A program made the position numbers and the translations under genes. The notes under the pieces were generated by a model. That model was not told where the DNA came from, ran no database searches, and was given only the letters and a program-made list of their open reading frames with translations. A stretch of 64,000 nucleotides of DNA. It comes from Sphingobacterium hotanense (GTDB taxonomy: Bacteria > Bacteroidota > Bacteroidia > Sphingobacteriales > Sphingobacteriaceae). Below, in pieces: positions 33,501-42,399 of the stretch. The stretch spans positions 1,116,001-1,180,000 of the forward strand of contig NZ_CP030848.1 of assembly GCF_008274825.1 (NCBI RefSeq), given 5' to 3'. Positions within the stretch are counted from its first letter, which is position 1. Each line of letters starts with the position of its first letter.

Positions 33501-34927
33501 ATCAAACGGTGCTATTAGACAAGAATAACATCTTGTTGAACCAATTGGCTTTCAACGACAGCAAAGGCCATCAGGCGGTTGCCAACGGTATTGTCAATCT
33601 CAATAAGCTAAGCAATCCTTATATCGATGTGGATGTGGTGACGAACAATACCATGATCCTGAATACGACTTACAAAGACAATAACCTCTACTTCGGGACG
33701 GCTTATGCCACGGGTACCTTTAAATTTAAAGGAGCGACCTCTGCAATCGACATCAACATCAAAGCAAGATCGGAAGATAACACCTCCATCACCATTCCAT
33801 TCAACTCGGCGATGACGGTAACCGATAGCGACTTTATCTACTTTGTGAGCAATGATTCCAGTAAAAATAAACAGCAGGAGTCTAAGTATCTCTTGAAAGG
33901 GATGACCATGAACATGGATATTGAATTTACGCCAACTGCAGAAGTCAATCTGCAAACCGACCTGGGCTCCTTGAAAGGAAATGGAACCGGAGAAATAACC
34001 TTAAAAGTTTCCAGTCTAGGGGATTTTGAGATGTTCGGCGATTACACCGTAAATTCCGGAAAATTCCATTTTACAGCACAGGATTTCTTCAATAAGTTTT
34101 TCGATATCAAGCAAGGAGGAACCATTAGATGGACAGGGTCGCCATCGGGAGCTACCATCAATATGACGGCAATCTATCAACAGCGTACATCCATCTCGCC
34201 TTTGTATAACGCTGCAGGACGCTCCGGACAGGATGAACGCGTCATGGCGCAGGCAGACATGAATATTAAGGGAACATTGAGCCAGCCCGATGTATCTTTC
34301 GATCTTAACTTCCCGCAAACTCCATACGTCAAAGACGAGCTCCAAGCTTATTTGAGCGATGCAAACAATGTCAATCAACAGGCGCTGAGCTTGATCGTTC
34401 GACGAAGCTTCACGGCGAGCTCCAACAACGAGCTGGGCCGCGAGGTAAACAATACTCTCTTGTCCGCAGGAACGGAAATAGCATTCAACCAGTTGAACAA
34501 TATCTTAGCACAATCGCTCAAGATCGATTTCTTAGATTTCAATATCCGCTCCCTGAATGATGCCTCTGCGTCCTTCCGATTCTTTAACGACCGACTTGTA
34601 CTTACCGGAGGGATTGTGGACAGAAGAAATGTGCAAACCACAGACTTAACATTCTTCTCGAATAAAGTTGCTACCGATGCTGAATTAACCTTTAAGTTGC
34701 GTAGGGATGGAAATTTAATGTTCCGCGCGTACAATCGCTTGAATACAAGAAATATTCTATTCACACCGACCGACGATTATATTAATGCCGTTGGTTTGAT
34801 TTACCGTCAGGAGTTTAATACGCTTGGAGAATTCTGGAGAAAATTATGGAATTGGAGCGGAACACGCAGCGATCTACCCATCAAACCTATTCCAACATTA
34901 GATACGACCAAGAAGGAGATAAAATAG
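30536..34927 (+). CDS. tamB: Translocation and assembly module TamB-like protein (AsmA/DUF490)
   Basis: A very large protein (about 1463 residues) with an N-terminal membrane anchor (LLGLIAVLCLVVLSLQF), a long beta-helical AsmA-like body and a C-terminal DUF490 domain (from about residue 1050 to 1430, with GTGEITLKVSSLGDFEMFGDY and SQPDVSFDLNFPQ). TamB-type proteins bridge inner and outer membranes and are thought to move phospholipids or help insert outer-membrane proteins. The start is uncertain. The first listed codon is TTG at 30536, but the same frame is open further upstream and would add basic residues typical of an anchor (KHKSIKKILKITLYS), beginning for example at ATT 30491. No in-frame ATG exists there. 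Confidence 0.9.
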   Translation: MYSLLGLIAVLCLVVLSLQFASVQTFVTKRVANYLSDELNAKVELKHIYFRPFDQLTLTEFKLSDQQGKPMLSAEKLHADLMLRHFFQNKIVIEDLALHKAYVDFQVYKDSSNFKFLIDYFAPKKKPEGKKKKPLELQLHNLTLVDNHIKILNHQQKHHNRGVDFSDIELQHLNVNLANIKFDSISLKTDIKELSLQEKSGFQIKRLLAKAYISNTSMEFDQLDLETNRSKVGRYLKFSYKKFADFGDFIKKVHIEGTMDDVYVDSRDIEYFAPTMNRVQFTASVPQATVEGTVNNIRSQNAYIKTGKETLLRGDFSIKGLPNMDKTIFDFEASDLQTSAKDLELLIPKLANRAKFSLPEQLHQFGLIKFEGTFNGLYNLFDIKGDFDTQLGALNTDSKIDIRKEITYQGHLASKSFQLGELIGSKSIKNTAFAFDFDGQSLDFNKMKLQLEGGLRNFQFGNYSYDSVEVSGLLDQKLIDVTGFIQDPNAQLAYDAKVDFQSAEASYDVSADVELINLKKMGFVEKDSIVIFNSQINTHLTGNNLNNLNGDVIAEQINMQTTKGDFTVNDLFFSAEGTQMDRLLTLRSNVLDAEMKGVIDLNTLIPYFKALAMRYAPAIGLTVEPYNPQIFDLQLNVKSFEPVSAFLDPTLILDDGASLEAHFSSEDFTAEFTAFSPFVRYQGINVQNIHIRENADEEAFSLDVTADKLFLSDSIFVTDIEINNILSNDSLLFSINGAKETDLNYLRLNGDIHFAHNKPAYIHFNKSSIIVNKEPWTLNTDAEMRVSKGKFYLTNLIASQGQQKVAFNGVLSNEDDKLEVNFSKFNLNALEVVLKPLGIRLDGELNGDIELHSAFKKPYLSANVQTSPLVYNQIPIGQLRLLADFDPETKQANLDLQLLDDLNKGLKLNGTYQIAGVDQELNLKGSLNQMELILFQPFVRTLTSQLQGKMNAEIQIGGTLKNPEFNAISKIEYASFNVNYLKTSYNISNQTVLLDKNNILLNQLAFNDSKGHQAVANGIVNLNKLSNPYIDVDVVTNNTMILNTTYKDNNLYFGTAYATGTFKFKGATSAIDINIKARSEDNTSITIPFNSAMTVTDSDFIYFVSNDSSKNKQQESKYLLKGMTMNMDIEFTPTAEVNLQTDLGSLKGNGTGEITLKVSSLGDFEMFGDYTVNSGKFHFTAQDFFNKFFDIKQGGTIRWTGSPSGATINMTAIYQQRTSISPLYNAAGRSGQDERVMAQADMNIKGTLSQPDVSFDLNFPQTPYVKDELQAYLSDANNVNQQALSLIVRRSFTASSNNELGREVNNTLLSAGTEIAFNQLNNILAQSLKIDFLDFNIRSLNDASASFRFFNDRLVLTGGIVDRRNVQTTDLTFFSNKVATDAELTFKLRRDGNLMFRAYNRLNTRNILFTPTDDYINAVGLIYRQEFNTLGEFWRKLWNWSGTRSDLPIKPIPTLDTTKKEIK

Positions 34928-34961
34928 GGCTTATCGAACCTTAGTATGTCTCGATCGAAAC

Positions 34962-36197
34962 CTACTGCCTGAACTCAATCTTCACCTCAATTCTTTTTCC
35001 ATCATTACCTTTTTTCCAATCCGGACCATTCTTAATGATCTGAATAGCTTGTTGATCTAGCGATGGATTGGCAGATTTCAAAACAATAATATTTGTCGGG
35101 CGACCGAAATTATTGATTTCAAATACAAGTGTTACATTCCCTTTGCCAAATAGGGATTCCTTGCTATGGTCGTTAATATATTTTTTATAGGCTTTCCACC
35201 CGATCAAAGGCTCTGATTTTATTTTACTCTGATTTTTTCCAGCGTCTATGACCACTACCTCATCCAATGTTGCATAGTCTGGTGCAAGTCGGATGGTCTG
35301 CTGATTGCTCGCAAGAATACGTGCGGATTGGTATCCTATTGATAGAATTTCGAGTTCGGTAGATTCTATGGCTGAAGGCATCACAAAGCTTCCCGATGAA
35401 TCCGTCATCACCACTTCATTCGTTTTTACGTTTCTAACCGTTGCCTGAGGAATTGGATAACCCGAATCCTGGTCGATGACTTCGCCCGTGATAATACGTT
35501 TATAGTCCTGCGGACTGCCGACGCGTGCAGACATTTCCGCCTGCGGCGCGACACTTATGCCAGACACCTTGCCTTGTAAGCTGATGACGTTCGGATTGTT
35601 TGCCGGAGAGCGTTTTGCAAGCATTTTCCCGGAAATCACTTGAACCGTATCTATGAATAGGTCCGGACTGATAACCAGGTCCTTCTTCCGAGTTTCTTCC
35701 CTGCTGCTCGCGCGTTCTGCTGTCCGTGCTGTACTTTGTTGCGCTTTAGATTCGTTCAATTCCGGTGCTGCAGCAATTAAGTTGCTGGTAGAATCCTCTT
35801 CGAAGCTGTCTAATTCGATGCTATTTAATGTTGTATCGGTAGGGGCAGTTTCTGCAATGTCTGCCGGTGCCATGGCTAATTCCGTCTCGTCTTGTGGTCG
35901 ATTCAAATACCAAATCGTTCCAATTCCTAGTACTAATAATAAGGAAGCAGCAATTCCCAAAGCTTTATAAGGGAGCAGTGTTTTTATTTTCCCGGGATGC
36001 GTACGTTCATAAATCGCAGCATGCAGTTCCGTAGGGTTCAGGCTGCTCTTCAGTCTTTGCTCTTCTTCCAAGCCCATAATGATATCCATCAGCATTTCGT
36101 TCTGATGCGAAGCTTTTTCAATAGCGTACATCTCGGAGGAACTTAATTCTCCGTTCACATACCTACGTAAATAAGCGATATCAAAATGATTACTCAT
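34962..36197 (-). CDS. Anti-sigma-like membrane protein with carboxypeptidase-regulatory and TonB C-terminal domains
   Basis: A 411-residue protein from the ATG at 36197, which overlaps the sigma gene stop by 8 bases (ATGAGTAA); an earlier in-frame start at 36239 is less likely. The N-terminal cytoplasmic part is followed by one membrane helix (ALGIAASLLLVLGIGTIWYL). Then comes a low-complexity Ser/Thr/Glu linker, a carboxypeptidase-regulatory-like beta domain (ITGEVIDQDSGYPIPQATV) ending in LDEVVVID, and a TonB C-terminal-like domain (LVFEINNFGRPTNIIVLKS). The layout suggests a membrane anti-sigma factor whose periplasmic part contacts envelope proteins. A segment VISLQGKVSGISV resembles the plug region of SusC-type receptors. 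Function is inferred. Confidence 0.7.
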   Translation of the reverse strand: MSNHFDIAYLRRYVNGELSSSEMYAIEKASHQNEMLMDIIMGLEEEQRLKSSLNPTELHAAIYERTHPGKIKTLLPYKALGIAASLLLVLGIGTIWYLNRPQDETELAMAPADIAETAPTDTTLNSIELDSFEEDSTSNLIAAAPELNESKAQQSTARTAERASSREETRKKDLVISPDLFIDTVQVISGKMLAKRSPANNPNVISLQGKVSGISVAPQAEMSARVGSPQDYKRIITGEVIDQDSGYPIPQATVRNVKTNEVVMTDSSGSFVMPSAIESTELEILSIGYQSARILASNQQTIRLAPDYATLDEVVVIDAGKNQSKIKSEPLIGWKAYKKYINDHSKESLFGKGNVTLVFEINNFGRPTNIIVLKSANPSLDQQAIQIIKNGPDWKKGNDGKRIEVKIEFRQ

Positions 36198-36750
36198 GTT
36201 GTGCCCTTTCCATACAAATTTTGAGGTTCCTTTTTCCATTCTGAATGGCGCTCTTAACGTCGTTCATACTGTATCCCGTTATCTCGGCAACCTCCTTATA
36301 GCATTTCTCTTCAATGAAGAAGAGGCGGATGCTCTGTTGTTGTTTTTCTATTAATCGATCTATACAGCTCTCCAATTGCGACAATTGCTCCTCCCGCTCC
36401 TTATAGTTTTCCTCCTGATGCAGGTTTGCCGCAAATTCCACAAAGTCATTTGTAACAATTTCAGGTTTGCTCTTCGCTGACCGTAATGCCATGAGGCAAT
36501 GATTTTTGCTGACCACATATAGCCAGCGCGGGAAATCTTGAATTGATTGCTTCTTTACCTTGTCGATGAGCTCTTCAAAAATTTGCATCACCGCATCCCG
36601 GCTGCGCTCAGGTTCTTTGAAATAACGCAAGCATACATAGAATACCATCTCGCTATGACGTTGGTATAAGTCACCAAGACAGGCGAGATCACCTTCCCGT
36701 AGGTAGGTGGCCAATAACTCTTCATCAGATTGTAATGTTGGTTTTGACAA
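36190..36750 (-). CDS. ECF-type RNA polymerase sigma factor
   Basis: A 186-residue sigma-70 family protein. Region 2 is visible around RYFKEPERSRDAVMQIFEEL and region 4 around EEKCYKEVAEITGYSMNDVKSAI. Both are somewhat diverged from canonical ECF factors. It is co-translated with the downstream membrane protein and divergently oriented to the VWA gene, making a sigma/anti-sigma/target triad plausible. The starting ATG is at 36750, with 93 bases to the divergent gene. Confidence 0.85.
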   Translation of the reverse strand: MSKPTLQSDEELLATYLREGDLACLGDLYQRHSEMVFYVCLRYFKEPERSRDAVMQIFEELIDKVKKQSIQDFPRWLYVVSKNHCLMALRSAKSKPEIVTNDFVEFAANLHQEENYKEREEQLSQLESCIDRLIEKQQQSIRLFFIEEKCYKEVAEITGYSMNDVKSAIQNGKRNLKICMERAQHE

Positions 36751-36843
36751 GATCCTAATGCAAATTCTAGGGGTAAAATAATTTTTTTTTCTGGTTTATG
36801 GAAATCTAGAGAAATCTGCATCCCTCAACAAAAAATTAGAATC

Positions 36844-38679
36844 ATGAAAAGTATACTCAGCATTTTGATGGTGTTTTTCGCTTTAGTAGGCGGAGCTCAT
36901 GCGCAGGAAAAAGTTATTACTGGTCAAGTGACAGATCGCGAGTCGAATCTCCCTTTACAAGGTGTAGAGGTCTCAGTGTTAGGTAAATATAAGAGCACTC
37001 GTACAGGGCAAGACGGGAAGTACTCCATTAAAGCGGTTGATGGGGACAAGTTATTGTTCAGCTTCATAGCTTATCAAAAGCAAACGGTTAAAGTTGGAAA
37101 AAAGACAGTAATCAATATTGCTTTACAACCAGAAAATCAGGTCTTAGAGGAGGTTGTTGTAACAGGAGTGAAGGGTGTTGCGAAGATGAACGACGTTAGT
37201 TATCAGGTAGCAAGTTCTTCGCCCGGTATTATGATTAGCAGAATGCCGGTGAGTATGGATACAGAAAGTTACAAGAATATTGATGAGAATGCTTTTAAAT
37301 CACCTTTAAAAGATCCTTTATCAACTTTTGCGGCCGATGTAGATGCGGCTTCTTATAGCAACGTTCGTCGTATGATCAATGCTGGAAACCTGCCGGATCG
37401 GGATGCAGTTCGCGTCGAGGAAATGATCAACTATTTCCAATATGATCTCAAAGCGCCTACGAATGGTGATCCGGTGAGGATTTACACAGAATTGGGTGTT
37501 TCCCCGTGGAACAAAGAGCATCAGCTCATTCGCATTGCATTAAAGGCAAAAGATATTCCGTCGGCACAATTGCCGGCATCCAATTTCGTTTTCTTGATCG
37601 ATGTTTCGGGGTCTATGTATGCAGCGAATAAACTGCCGCTCGTAAAATCATCTTTAAAACTATTGGTGGATCAATTGCGCGATCAAGATCGGGTTGCCAT
37701 CGTTACTTATGCAGGTAGTGCCGGCGTAAAATTAGAAAGTACCTCAGGGACCCAGAAGATGAAAATCAAAGAAGCGATTGATGAATTGGTGTCGGGTGGC
37801 AGCACAGCTGGTGGCGCCGGTATTCGGAAAGCTTACGATATCGCCCGCCAAAACTTCATGAAGAACGGGAATAACCGAATCATCCTAGCATCGGATGGCG
37901 ATTTTAATGTAGGTGCATCAAGCGACGACGATATGGAAAAACTGATCAGCAAGGAACGCGAAAGTGGTGTGCATTTGACGGTATTAGGTTTTGGAATGGG
38001 GAACTTAAAAGATAGCAAGATGGAATTGCTAGCGAACAAAGGGCATGGAAATTACGCCTATATCGATAATATCTCCGAAGCACGCAAAGCCATGGTTACC
38101 GAGTTTGGAGGAACATTGTTTACCGTGGCAAAGGATGTTAAAATTCAGGTCGAATTTAACCCTGCTTATGTACAAGCATACCGCTTAGTAGGCTATGAGA
38201 ACCGCTTGCTTGCTGCGGAAGATTTCAATAACGACGCAAAATTAGGTGGCGATATGGGTGTCGGCCATAGCGTAACAGCAATTTATGAAATTGTACCGGT
38301 AGGAGTGAAGAGCAGCATCATAGGTACGGTCGATCCTTTGAAATATCAAGATAATAAGAATGCAGCCCAAGGCACGTTGAATGGAGAATTGGCGACCGTG
38401 AAATTCCGCTACAAAGAGCCGGAAAGCGATAAGAGTAAATTGCAACAGGTCATTGTATCCAACAAAATGGCAAGTATCGATCAAATGAGCGAAGACTTTA
38501 GATTTGCTGCCGCAGTAGCCGAATTGGGTATGCTTTTGCGTAATTCAGATTATAAGCAAGAAGCGAGTTATAAGAATTTAGTAGCTCGTGCAAAAGCTGC
38601 CAAAGGAAAAGATGATGAGGGCTATAGAGCAGAATTTATCCGCATGGCTGAGAATGCTGCGGTCTTGGATAAGCGATAG
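36844..38679 (+). CDS. VWA domain protein with N-terminal carboxypeptidase-regulatory domain (YfbK-like)
   Basis: A 611-residue exported protein with a signal peptide of about 20 residues (ending GGAHAQ). A carboxypeptidase-regulatory-like domain (about 24-96) ends in LEEVVVTGVKG, the junction motif of SusC receptors, though no receptor barrel follows. A conserved YfbK N-terminal region (about 140-225) leads to a von Willebrand A domain starting near 245 with an intact MIDAS motif DVSGSM (253-258). A C-terminal DUF3520-like part completes it. It would bind metal and partner proteins in the periplasm. It is divergent from the sigma/anti-sigma pair, whose second gene shares the same EVVV-type module. 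Confidence 0.85.
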   Translation: MKSILSILMVFFALVGGAHAQEKVITGQVTDRESNLPLQGVEVSVLGKYKSTRTGQDGKYSIKAVDGDKLLFSFIAYQKQTVKVGKKTVINIALQPENQVLEEVVVTGVKGVAKMNDVSYQVASSSPGIMISRMPVSMDTESYKNIDENAFKSPLKDPLSTFAADVDAASYSNVRRMINAGNLPDRDAVRVEEMINYFQYDLKAPTNGDPVRIYTELGVSPWNKEHQLIRIALKAKDIPSAQLPASNFVFLIDVSGSMYAANKLPLVKSSLKLLVDQLRDQDRVAIVTYAGSAGVKLESTSGTQKMKIKEAIDELVSGGSTAGGAGIRKAYDIARQNFMKNGNNRIILASDGDFNVGASSDDDMEKLISKERESGVHLTVLGFGMGNLKDSKMELLANKGHGNYAYIDNISEARKAMVTEFGGTLFTVAKDVKIQVEFNPAYVQAYRLVGYENRLLAAEDFNNDAKLGGDMGVGHSVTAIYEIVPVGVKSSIIGTVDPLKYQDNKNAAQGTLNGELATVKFRYKEPESDKSKLQQVIVSNKMASIDQMSEDFRFAAAVAELGMLLRNSDYKQEASYKNLVARAKAAKGKDDEGYRAEFIRMAENAAVLDKR

Positions 38680-38701
38680 TATAAAATTAACGATTCTACG
38701 A

Positions 38702-38756
38702 TAATGCGTAAAGAATTTCTTTTTGGAGCCCTTTCATGAAAGGGCTCTACGCATTA
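38702..38756. repeat. Nested hairpin related to the 118-bp element, possible bidirectional terminator
   Basis: A hairpin GAGCCCTTT / AAAGGGCTC with a CATG loop (38726-38747) is followed by TACGCATTA, and TAATGCGTA stands at 38702-38710, giving a second 9-bp outer pairing. The stem length, loop size and TACGCATT flank match the arms of the elements at 1317 and 43714, but the stem bases differ in a compensated way. It lies between convergent genes, so it may end transcription on both sides. Confidence 0.65.
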
Positions 38757-38776
38757 ATGTCCAAATAGACCCTTGA

Positions 38777-40162
38777 TTACTTCTTCTTTTGCATTTCCTT
38801 ATATTGCTGAGAGAATGATTTCTCTGCTATCTTAGGGAGTTCTCTACTTTCGCCCCATGCCTTTTTAAAGAAGTTCCTTACAAAGAAGTTTTTGGTCTTA
38901 CCGCCGAAGAAGTCAATGATCTTGCGCTTCTGTATGGCCCAGGTAAAAAGACCCCAAGCTTTTTTCTCCGATCCGGTCGTAAAATTTTCCTGAACCGAAT
39001 CGCGACGATTCAACAACAGCATCTTTTGAATATCAATGCCTACAGGACAAACCTCCGTACATTTTCCACATAGGGAAGACGCATAACTCAGATGTTTAAA
39101 TTCCTTCATGCCGTTCAGATGTGGAGATATCAATGAGCCAATAGGTCCTTGGTAGGTCGTTTCATAAGTATGACCGCCAATATTTTGGTAAATTGGACAG
39201 ACGTTTAGGCAGGCACCGCAACGAATACAGTATAGTCCCTGACGTTGGTCTTTTTGTTCTAATACATTGGTACGCCCATTGTCTAATAGGATTACATACA
39301 TTTCCTCCGGTCCATCAGCCTCGGCGGCCTTTCGAGGTCCGCTCAGGAGCGTGTTATAGACTGTTAGGTTTTGCCCGGTTCCGTGGGAGGCTAGGAGAGG
39401 CCAGAACAGATCCAGATCGCCCATATTCGGGATGACCTTCTCTATCCCGACAACGGCAATATGTACTTTCGGAAAGGATGTCGTCAGGCGTGCATTTCCT
39501 TCGTTTTCCGTAATGGCAATACTTCCCGAATCAGCAACTAAGAAATTCGCACCGGTGATGCCAATATCTGCAGTCGTATATTTCTCGCGTAATATCTCCC
39601 GCGCCTTCATGGTCAACTCCTCTGCCGTCGCTTCCAAGGGCGTTTCGAAGCGCTCATGGAATAGCTTGGCAATATCTTCCAAACTAAGGTGCATAGCAGG
39701 AGTGACGAAATGATAGGGTTTTTGATCTAAAAGCTGAATGATAAATTCACCTAAATCGCTTTCAATAGTCTCGATGTTTTTCTTAGCAAGAAAGTGATTC
39801 AGTTCAATCTCCTCCGTCGCCATCGACTTGGATTTGATAACCGACTTCGCGTTGTGCTGTTCGATAATTTTCGCAATCTCTTGTCTTGCTTCTTCCGCAT
39901 CATTCGCCCAGATCACATGGCCGCCATTCTTCGTAAAATTAGACTCGAAATCCAATAAATAACGGTCCAGGTTTTCCATCACTTTCCATTTGATCAGATT
40001 AGCCTTCTGTTTCGAATTCTCCAAGTCATGAAATTTCGATTTGCCACGCTCAAAAGCCACATTATACTTATCAATATTGGTATTGATAATCTGGCGATGG
40101 CGCAAATCGAAAGATTTAGTCTTACTGTCTTGAAGGAATTTGTCTGCTACTGATGCTGCCAT
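38777..40162 (-). CDS. lutB: LutB-like lactate utilization iron-sulfur protein
   Basis: A 461-residue protein of the LutB/YkgF family. An N-terminal LUD domain (about 70-300) is followed by two 4Fe-4S sites: Cys312, 315, 318, 322 in CIRCGACLNVCP, and Cys365, 368, 372 in CGKCTEVCP. In other bacteria LutABC oxidises L-lactate to pyruvate and feeds electrons to the respiratory chain. LutA and LutC partners are not adjacent here, so the lactate link rests on family membership. Its promoter overlaps the aspS terminator. Confidence 0.88.
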   Translation of the reverse strand: MAASVADKFLQDSKTKSFDLRHRQIINTNIDKYNVAFERGKSKFHDLENSKQKANLIKWKVMENLDRYLLDFESNFTKNGGHVIWANDAEEARQEIAKIIEQHNAKSVIKSKSMATEEIELNHFLAKKNIETIESDLGEFIIQLLDQKPYHFVTPAMHLSLEDIAKLFHERFETPLEATAEELTMKAREILREKYTTADIGITGANFLVADSGSIAITENEGNARLTTSFPKVHIAVVGIEKVIPNMGDLDLFWPLLASHGTGQNLTVYNTLLSGPRKAAEADGPEEMYVILLDNGRTNVLEQKDQRQGLYCIRCGACLNVCPIYQNIGGHTYETTYQGPIGSLISPHLNGMKEFKHLSYASSLCGKCTEVCPVGIDIQKMLLLNRRDSVQENFTTGSEKKAWGLFTWAIQKRKIIDFFGGKTKNFFVRNFFKKAWGESRELPKIAEKSFSQQYKEMQKKK

Positions 40163-40184
40163 AGGGTATTGTGTGCGATGTATA

Positions 40185-40215
40185 CAAAAATAAAAGTTGA
40201 CCGGGATATGGTCAA
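40185..40215 (-). promoter_or_regulatory. Promoter of lutB, embedded in the aspS terminator
   Basis: On the minus strand TTG (40213-40215) is followed after 20 bases by TATTTTTG (40185-40192). The -33 TTG lies inside one arm of the aspS terminator stem. Confidence 0.65.
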
Positions 40216-40221
40216 CTTTTA
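40191..40221 (-). terminator. Terminator of aspS
   Basis: A perfect 12-bp stem TAAAAGTTGACC (40191-40202) / GGTCAACTTTTA (40210-40221) with a 7-base loop lies 53 bases after the aspS stop. The T run on the minus strand is short and interrupted. Confidence 0.65.
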
Positions 40222-40273
40222 TAAAGATAATAATTTATCCGTTAATGAGTGGATGTGGTAAAACCGATTCCTA

Positions 40274-42028
40274 CTATTTTGTTAAAGGTTTCAACGCAAT
40301 ATTCAACTCATCTAGTTGTTCTAAAGCAATTGTTGCAGGGGCATCAATCATTACATCACGTCCTGAATTATTTTTCGGGAATGCGATAAAGTCACGAATC
40401 GTCTCCTGTCCACCAAGAATTGCGGTTAAACGGTCAAGTCCAAATGCTAATCCGCCGTGCGGAGGAGCGCCATATTGGAAGGCATTCATCAGGAATCCAA
40501 ATTGATCCTGCGCCTGCTCTTCCGTGAATCCTAGATGCTTGAACATCAAGGCTTGCATTTCTTTATCATGGATACGAATGGAACCACCACCAATTTCATT
40601 ACCATTCAATACTAAGTCGTATGCATTAGCACGCACTTTTCCGGGATCGGTATCTAGTAGCGGCATATCCTCTAACTTCGGAGAAGTGAATGGGTGGTGC
40701 ATTGCGTGATAGCGTCCGCTTTCTTCGTCCCACTCCAATAATGGGAAGTCGATTACCCATAGCGGTGCAAATTCATCCGGCTTACGTAGACCTAGGCGAT
40801 TTCCTAATTCCATACGCAATGCAGATAACTGCGCGCGTGTTTTATTTGCCGGACCCGATAATACCAAGATCAAGTCGCCAGGTTTAGCGCCTGTGGCTTC
40901 TGCCCATTTCAATAAGTCTGCTTGATCGTAGAATTTATCAACGGAAGATTTTATGCTGCCATCTGCTTCATATTTTGCATAGACCATTCCTGATGCACCA
41001 ACTTGAGGGCGTTTTACCCAGTCGATTAGCTCATCAATCTGTTTTCTAGTATAAGAAGCTGCTTCTGGAACAGCAATACCAACGACAAGTTCGGCATTGT
41101 TGAAAATAGCAAACTCTTTATGCTGCGCAACGGCGTTCAACTCACCGAACTTCATTCCAAAACGGATATCCGGTTTGTCATTTCCGTAAGTGCGCATCGC
41201 TTCGTCAAATGTCATTCTAGGGAATTGATCCAACTTGATACCGTGGATTGTTTTCAATAGGTGACGAGTCATGCCTTCGAAGATATTCAAGATGTCTTCT
41301 TGCTCTACAAATGACATCTCACAGTCAATCTGTGTAAACTCCGGCTGTCTGTCAGCGCGTAAATCCTCGTCGCGGAAACACTTAACGATTTGGAAATACT
41401 TGTCCATACCACCCACCATTAATAACTGTTTGAACGTTTGTGGAGATTGTGGTAATGCATAGAACTGACCAGGGTTCATACGTGAAGGTACGATAAAGTC
41501 ACGCGCCCCTTCTGGAGTAGACTTAATTAAATAAGGAGTCTCCACCTCACAGAAGTCAAGGTTCGATAAATAGTTTCTAACCTCCTGCGTTACTTTATGA
41601 CGGAAAAGTAAGCTGTTCTTAACCGGATTTCTACGAATATCCAAATAACGATATTTCATACGGATATCATCACCACCGTCCGTTTCATCCTCAATAGTGA
41701 ATGGAGGTAGCTTCGATTCGTTTAGAATCTCCAAGTTGCTCACTTTAATTTCAATCTCTCCCGTAGGGATTTTACTGTTCTTACTTGAGCGCTCAATAAC
41801 AGTTCCTGTCGCTTTGATTACAAACTCTCTCCCTAACTCACGTGCGCGGCTACGAAGGGACTCGTCATCATCACTGTTAAAGGTTAATTGTGTAATACCA
41901 TATCGATCACGAACGTCAATGAAGGTCATCCCTCCTAAGTCGCGTGATTTCTGAACCCAACCACTTAAGGTTACGGTTTTTCCAATATCTTCAATTCTTA
42001 GTTCGCCACAAGTATGTGTTCTGTGCAT
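40274..42028 (-). CDS. aspS: Aspartate--tRNA ligase
   Basis: A class II aminoacyl-tRNA synthetase of 584 residues. The N-terminal OB anticodon-binding domain starts [20 protein letters not shown]; motif 1 to 2 includes [18 protein letters not shown] and [20 protein letters not shown] bacterial GAD-type insertion follows, and motif 3 reads [10 protein letters not shown] near residue 535. It charges tRNA-Asp in the cytosol. A -7 match (TAATTTTG, minus strand, 42055-42062) lies 26 bases upstream, and a hairpin terminator follows. Confidence 0.97.
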   Translation of the reverse strand: MHRTHTCGELRIEDIGKTVTLSGWVQKSRDLGGMTFIDVRDRYGITQLTFNSDDDESLRSRARELGREFVIKATGTVIERSSKNSKIPTGEIEIKVSNLEILNESKLPPFTIEDETDGGDDIRMKYRYLDIRRNPVKNSLLFRHKVTQEVRNYLSNLDFCEVETPYLIKSTPEGARDFIVPSRMNPGQFYALPQSPQTFKQLLMVGGMDKYFQIVKCFRDEDLRADRQPEFTQIDCEMSFVEQEDILNIFEGMTRHLLKTIHGIKLDQFPRMTFDEAMRTYGNDKPDIRFGMKFGELNAVAQHKEFAIFNNAELVVGIAVPEAASYTRKQIDELIDWVKRPQVGASGMVYAKYEADGSIKSSVDKFYDQADLLKWAEATGAKPGDLILVLSGPANKTRAQLSALRMELGNRLGLRKPDEFAPLWVIDFPLLEWDEESGRYHAMHHPFTSPKLEDMPLLDTDPGKVRANAYDLVLNGNEIGGGSIRIHDKEMQALMFKHLGFTEEQAQDQFGFLMNAFQYGAPPHGGLAFGLDRLTAILGGQETIRDFIAFPKNNSGRDVMIDAPATIALEQLDELNIALKPLTK

Positions 42029-42054
42029 GATTTACTGTCTTTATTATAGAAGGA

Positions 42055-42062
42055 CAAAATTA
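42055..42062 (-). promoter_or_regulatory. -7 promoter element of aspS
   Basis: On the minus strand TAATTTTG matches the consensus and lies 26 bases before the ATG. No clear -33 element. Confidence 0.4.
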
Positions 42063-42139
42063 TCGGATTTATATTAAAATAAAGAATTGGATTTTATGTA
42101 GACGGAAGGGGGGCTTTTTTGGTTTTGAAAAAGGGGGAT

Positions 42140-42344
42140 GTTTCTGAACATTTGGAATAAACAAGAAAGGAAAATTTGTCTTTGAACGTTTGGTATAAAC
42201 AACAAATGAAAGTTTGTCTATGAACCAAGAAAGAAAGGATTTAAGGATTGGCAGGATCGTTTTGAACAGGATAGGCAGGATGCAAGGGTGGGCAGGATTG
42301 TTTTGTTTTGGACGTTTGGTTTCGAAGGGGCCTTTTGTTTTGAA
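42140..42344. repeat. Degenerate repeats to the left of the IS110 element
   Basis: There are several copies of the GAACC-type repeat: 42146 and 42184 (each with a 13-base insert after GAAC), 42222 (GAACCAAGAAAGAAAGGAT) and the left half at 42336-42344 that abuts the IS. GGCAGGAT/GGACAGGAT words also recur. No gene is visible between aspS and the IS. Confidence 0.6.
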
Positions 42345-42399
42345 CCTTTGGTTTAAACAGAGAGTAATTGATGAATAAATACTTAATAGAAGATATAAG

